Assembly (NCBI GenBank): GCA_031177985.1
Contig: JAPSJW010000004.1
Coordinates: forward strand, 1-64,000
Source: Microbacteriaceae bacterium
GTDB taxonomy: Bacteria; Actinomycetota; Actinomycetes; Actinomycetales; Microbacteriaceae
DNA length: 64,000 nucleotides
Reading direction: 5' to 3'
The position numbers were made by a program, and so were the translations under genes. Of the stretch, positions 61,853 to 64,000 are shown one piece after another; within the stretch, counting starts at the first letter, position 1; each line of letters starts with the position of its first letter. The notes below the pieces were generated by a model. That model worked only from the letters and a program-made list of their open reading frames with translations. It made no database searches and was not told where the DNA came from.

Positions 61853-64000
61853 TCAGCGCTTCGGACCCTTGCCGGGGTGGAAGTCGTACTCCCACTCCGT
61901 CTCGGCGTCCGCCGGGAAGAACCACCACTCCTCGGGCTCCGCGGTGATGGTCACCGCACGCTTCTCGCCGGGGTAGGTGCCCGGCTCGATCGCCTCGCCA
62001 TTCAGCAGGTACCGCACGCCGTCGACCTCCGGGATGGTGAAGCTGTCCTTCGGCACCCCCGGCTTGTCGGTGAACACCGGCGCCTCGGGCGTGACTTCGG
62101 TCGTCAACAGCGGGACCTGCGACCAGTCCATGTCGCTCGCGAGATAGAAGCCCGGGTAGCTCGGCTGGTTGTAGGTCGTGTTCTGACGGGCCACCTCTGC
62201 GCGGTACTGGATGTCGTGCATGAGCGTGTACAGCTTGCGATCGGTCAGCTCGGTGCTGAAGTAGATGCGCAGCTCCGAGCTGTCGGCGGTGCGCACCAGC
62301 AGCTCCTCGCGCCAGTCGCCGAACACGTCGGCCACCAGACCGGGGTTGCCCTTCGTGCCGTTGCTGGTGCGGGTGTCGGTCGCCGTCAGCAAGCGCCCTC
62401 TGGTCCAGTCGTCGATCGTGACGTTCTGGTTGCCCGAGCCGTTCACCAGCTGGGTCGAGCCGTCGGCCGCCCAGCGGATGCTCTGGTTCGTGCCGGGGAT
62501 GCGCGAGCCGAGGTCGGCGCCCTGCGCCGTCTGCAGCCGCACCGCCCAGGTCTCGAGACCCGGGACATCCGTTCGCACGTCGCCGACCATGCCGCGTCCG
62601 GTGTCCCGGCCGGTGTACCCGCCGTGGATCACCTCGCCGGTCGCCGCGTCGCGCAGAGCGTAGCCGTACGGCGCGTACGCACCGCCTTCGTGCACGGTGA
62701 AGATCTCGAGGCCCGGCCGCGCGGGGTCGATGTCGGTCACGTGCATGGCGTCGCCATGACCCAGTCGCGCCTCGACGCCGGGCGTCGCGCTCTGCGGCGG
62801 CATCGTGTCGAACGAGCTGTAGAGCAGGCTGCCGTCGTCGTCGATGGTCGCCGAGCCGTAGACGATCTCGTGCTTGTCGTCGCCGTCGACATCAGCTGCA
62901 GACAGCGAGTGGAAGCCCTGCGTCGTGATCGTGCCGAACTCCGGGTCGGTGCCGTCTCGACCGTGCGGACCGTCGTTGAAGGGGTTCGTCAGCGGCACGT
63001 GTCCGCTGTCGACGTACCAGCGCTCGGTGAGCTCCTCGCCGTCCCAGTCGTAGGCGACGATGGTCGACCGGGTGTAGTAGCCGCGGGCGAAGATCGCCGA
63101 GGGGTGCTGACCGTCGAGGTAGGCGACGCCCGCGATGAAGCGGTCGTTGCGGTTGCCGGGCTCGATGCGCGACATGGCGTAGTCGCCCCACATCAGGCCG
63201 TCGTCGCCGCGGGCCGGCTTGTAGTGCTCGGTGGCGAGCTCGGCGCCGGTGGCTCCCTCGAACACCGTCAGGTACTCGGGACCGCTCAGCACGAAGCCCT
63301 CCACGTTGCGCAGCACGTTGCGGGAGCTGCGGCTCGGGGCGTAGACGTCGACGAAGTGGTTCGCGAGCTCGGTGGCGGCTTCCGTCGAGAGCGGGTACTC
63401 GTGCGTGACGGGGATGCCCCACGCCTCCTCGAGGGTCGCGGGCCAGTTGCCTGCGACGACCTCGGGGTGCTCGTGCCAGCCCTCGAAGAGGGTGACGAGG
63501 CTGTCGAAGTAGCCCTGCTTGGTGATGCGGTAGTCGTCGGCGTGGGTCACGCCGGCCGCGACATCGTCCTCGGGGAGGGTGATGAACGCGCTCCCGCCAC
63601 CCGCGAGGGTCCGGGTGCCCGGAGCGGTCTTCGCCATGATCTCCGAGCGGCCGTCGCCGTCGAAGTCGAACACCATGAACTGGGTGTAGTGCGCGCCGGC
63701 GCGGATGTTCACGCCCAGGTCGATCCGGTGCAGCAGCGTGCCGTCAGCCTCGTAGGTGTCGAGGTACACGTTGCCCGTGTAGCCGACCTGGGAGTTGTCC
63801 TTCGCGTTCGACGGGTCCCACTTGACGACGTACTCGTAGTCGCCGTCGCCGTCCATGTCGCCGACGCTCATGTCGCCTGCGGAGTAGGTGTAGGTCTCGC
63901 CGGTCGGCGTGACGCCGCCCGCCGGCTTCTGCAGCGGCACCGTGGCGTAGCCGGTCGTGAGCGGCGTGACGCCGGCCGACCGGTCGCCCTCCACGCCGTT
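61853..64000 (-). CDS. Rhamnogalacturonan lyase (polysaccharide lyase family 11), 5'-truncated by the window edge
   Basis: Secreted pectin-degrading enzyme that cleaves rhamnogalacturonan I by beta-elimination. 715 codons are visible and the frame runs off the window. Beta-propeller calcium motifs DMDGDGDYEYVVKWDPSNAKDNS (DxDGDG) and FDFDGDGRSEIMAKTAPGTRT, then ADVDGDDKHEIVYGSA, VTDIDPARPGLEIFTVHEG, IRWAADGS and VFGDWREELLVRT, all PL11 hallmarks. A C-terminal 70 residues form an added beta domain. Suggests plant-matter or plant-associated lifestyle. Confidence 0.93.
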   Translation of the reverse strand, partial: NGVEGDRSAGVTPLTTGYATVPLQKPAGGVTPTGETYTYSAGDMSVGDMDGDGDYEYVVKWDPSNAKDNSQVGYTGNVYLDTYEADGTLLHRIDLGVNIRAGAHYTQFMVFDFDGDGRSEIMAKTAPGTRTLAGGGSAFITLPEDDVAAGVTHADDYRITKQGYFDSLVTLFEGWHEHPEVVAGNWPATLEEAWGIPVTHEYPLSTEAATELANHFVDVYAPSRSSRNVLRNVEGFVLSGPEYLTVFEGATGAELATEHYKPARGDDGLMWGDYAMSRIEPGNRNDRFIAGVAYLDGQHPSAIFARGYYTRSTIVAYDWDGEELTERWYVDSGHVPLTNPFNDGPHGRDGTDPEFGTITTQGFHSLSAADVDGDDKHEIVYGSATIDDDGSLLYSSFDTMPPQSATPGVEARLGHGDAMHVTDIDPARPGLEIFTVHEGGAYAPYGYALRDAATGEVIHGGYTGRDTGRGMVGDVRTDVPGLETWAVRLQTAQGADLGSRIPGTNQSIRWAADGSTQLVNGSGNQNVTIDDWTRGRLLTATDTRTSNGTKGNPGLVADVFGDWREELLVRTADSSELRIYFSTELTDRKLYTLMHDIQYRAEVARQNTTYNQPSYPGFYLASDMDWSQVPLLTTEVTPEAPVFTDKPGVPKDSFTIPEVDGVRYLLNGEAIEPGTYPGEKRAVTITAEPEEWWFFPADAETEWEYDFHPGKGPKR

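Overview
The window is high-GC actinobacterial chromosome (about 70% GC in lines sampled by eye). It most resembles the family Microbacteriaceae: dense, often overlapping genes; frequent start-stop overlaps (GTGA, ATGA, TGATG); many starts placed 6-7 nt after a TANNNT -10 box, which implies leaderless mRNAs; separate clpP1-clpP2 and clpX genes near trigger factor; and actinobacterial families (SARP regulator, YcnI, CHATGS surface domain). The genus cannot be fixed from the sequence alone. I see no prophage, insertion sequence, CRISPR array or rRNA; this is mostly ordinary chromosome with several accessory islands.

Layout. 1-10 kb: the 3' end of msrA, a small conserved protein, a single-stranded DNA binding protein, a lipoprotein, ettA, two thioesterases, an XRE-cupin regulator divergent from two tandem thioredoxin-reductase-like flavoproteins, a truncated haemoglobin coupled to an MscS channel. 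10-17.5 kb: a CPBP protease, then a sugar island (DeoR regulator, GH4 glycosidase, substrate-binding protein, two permeases, PfkB kinase; no ATPase gene). 17.5-25 kb: pepN, an unknown protein, an RpiB-like isomerase, a Nei-type glycosylase, a PaiB-like protein, an amidohydrolase, dps. 25-34 kb: multicopper oxidase with a NarL-type two-component pair, a small membrane protein, a LALTG-type surface protein, an alpha/beta hydrolase lacking its catalytic residues, a large SARP regulator, a HIT protein. 34-42 kb: tRNA-Gly, tRNA-Pro, tig, a TPR protein, clpP1-clpP2, a copper-handling trio (copC, ycnI, membrane protein), clpX. 42-54.6 kb: a BenE-like transporter, epoxide hydrolase, LLM oxidoreductase, M3 peptidase, methyltransferase, an ArsR-like regulator with a striking operator array, valS, and a secreted metallopeptidase paired with a Pro-Glu repeat membrane protein. 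54.7-64 kb: an MHS transporter, a GntR/DUF1648 operon, an OmpR-type two-component system with two Pro-rich exported proteins and a phosphotransferase, and a rhamnogalacturonan lyase running off the right edge.

The most interesting non-coding signals are (1) three copies of an exactly 80-bp element with 18-bp terminal inverted repeats and unrelated interiors, all placed between convergent genes; (2) a 21-bp motif GTGAGA-N5-CTCATCYGC found three times within 4.4 kb around the OmpR-type two-component system, twice at exactly the same 35-nt distance from a start codon; (3) a nested palindromic array of TTGCAAAG half-sites before an ArsR-like regulator; and (4) 21-23 bp divergent intergenic gaps in which two opposed -10 boxes overlap. 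Coding oddities include an alpha/beta hydrolase with Ala for the nucleophile Ser, a flavoprotein paralogue with an eroded nucleotide-binding motif, and a BenE-like gene with no ordinary start codon where homology says it should begin.
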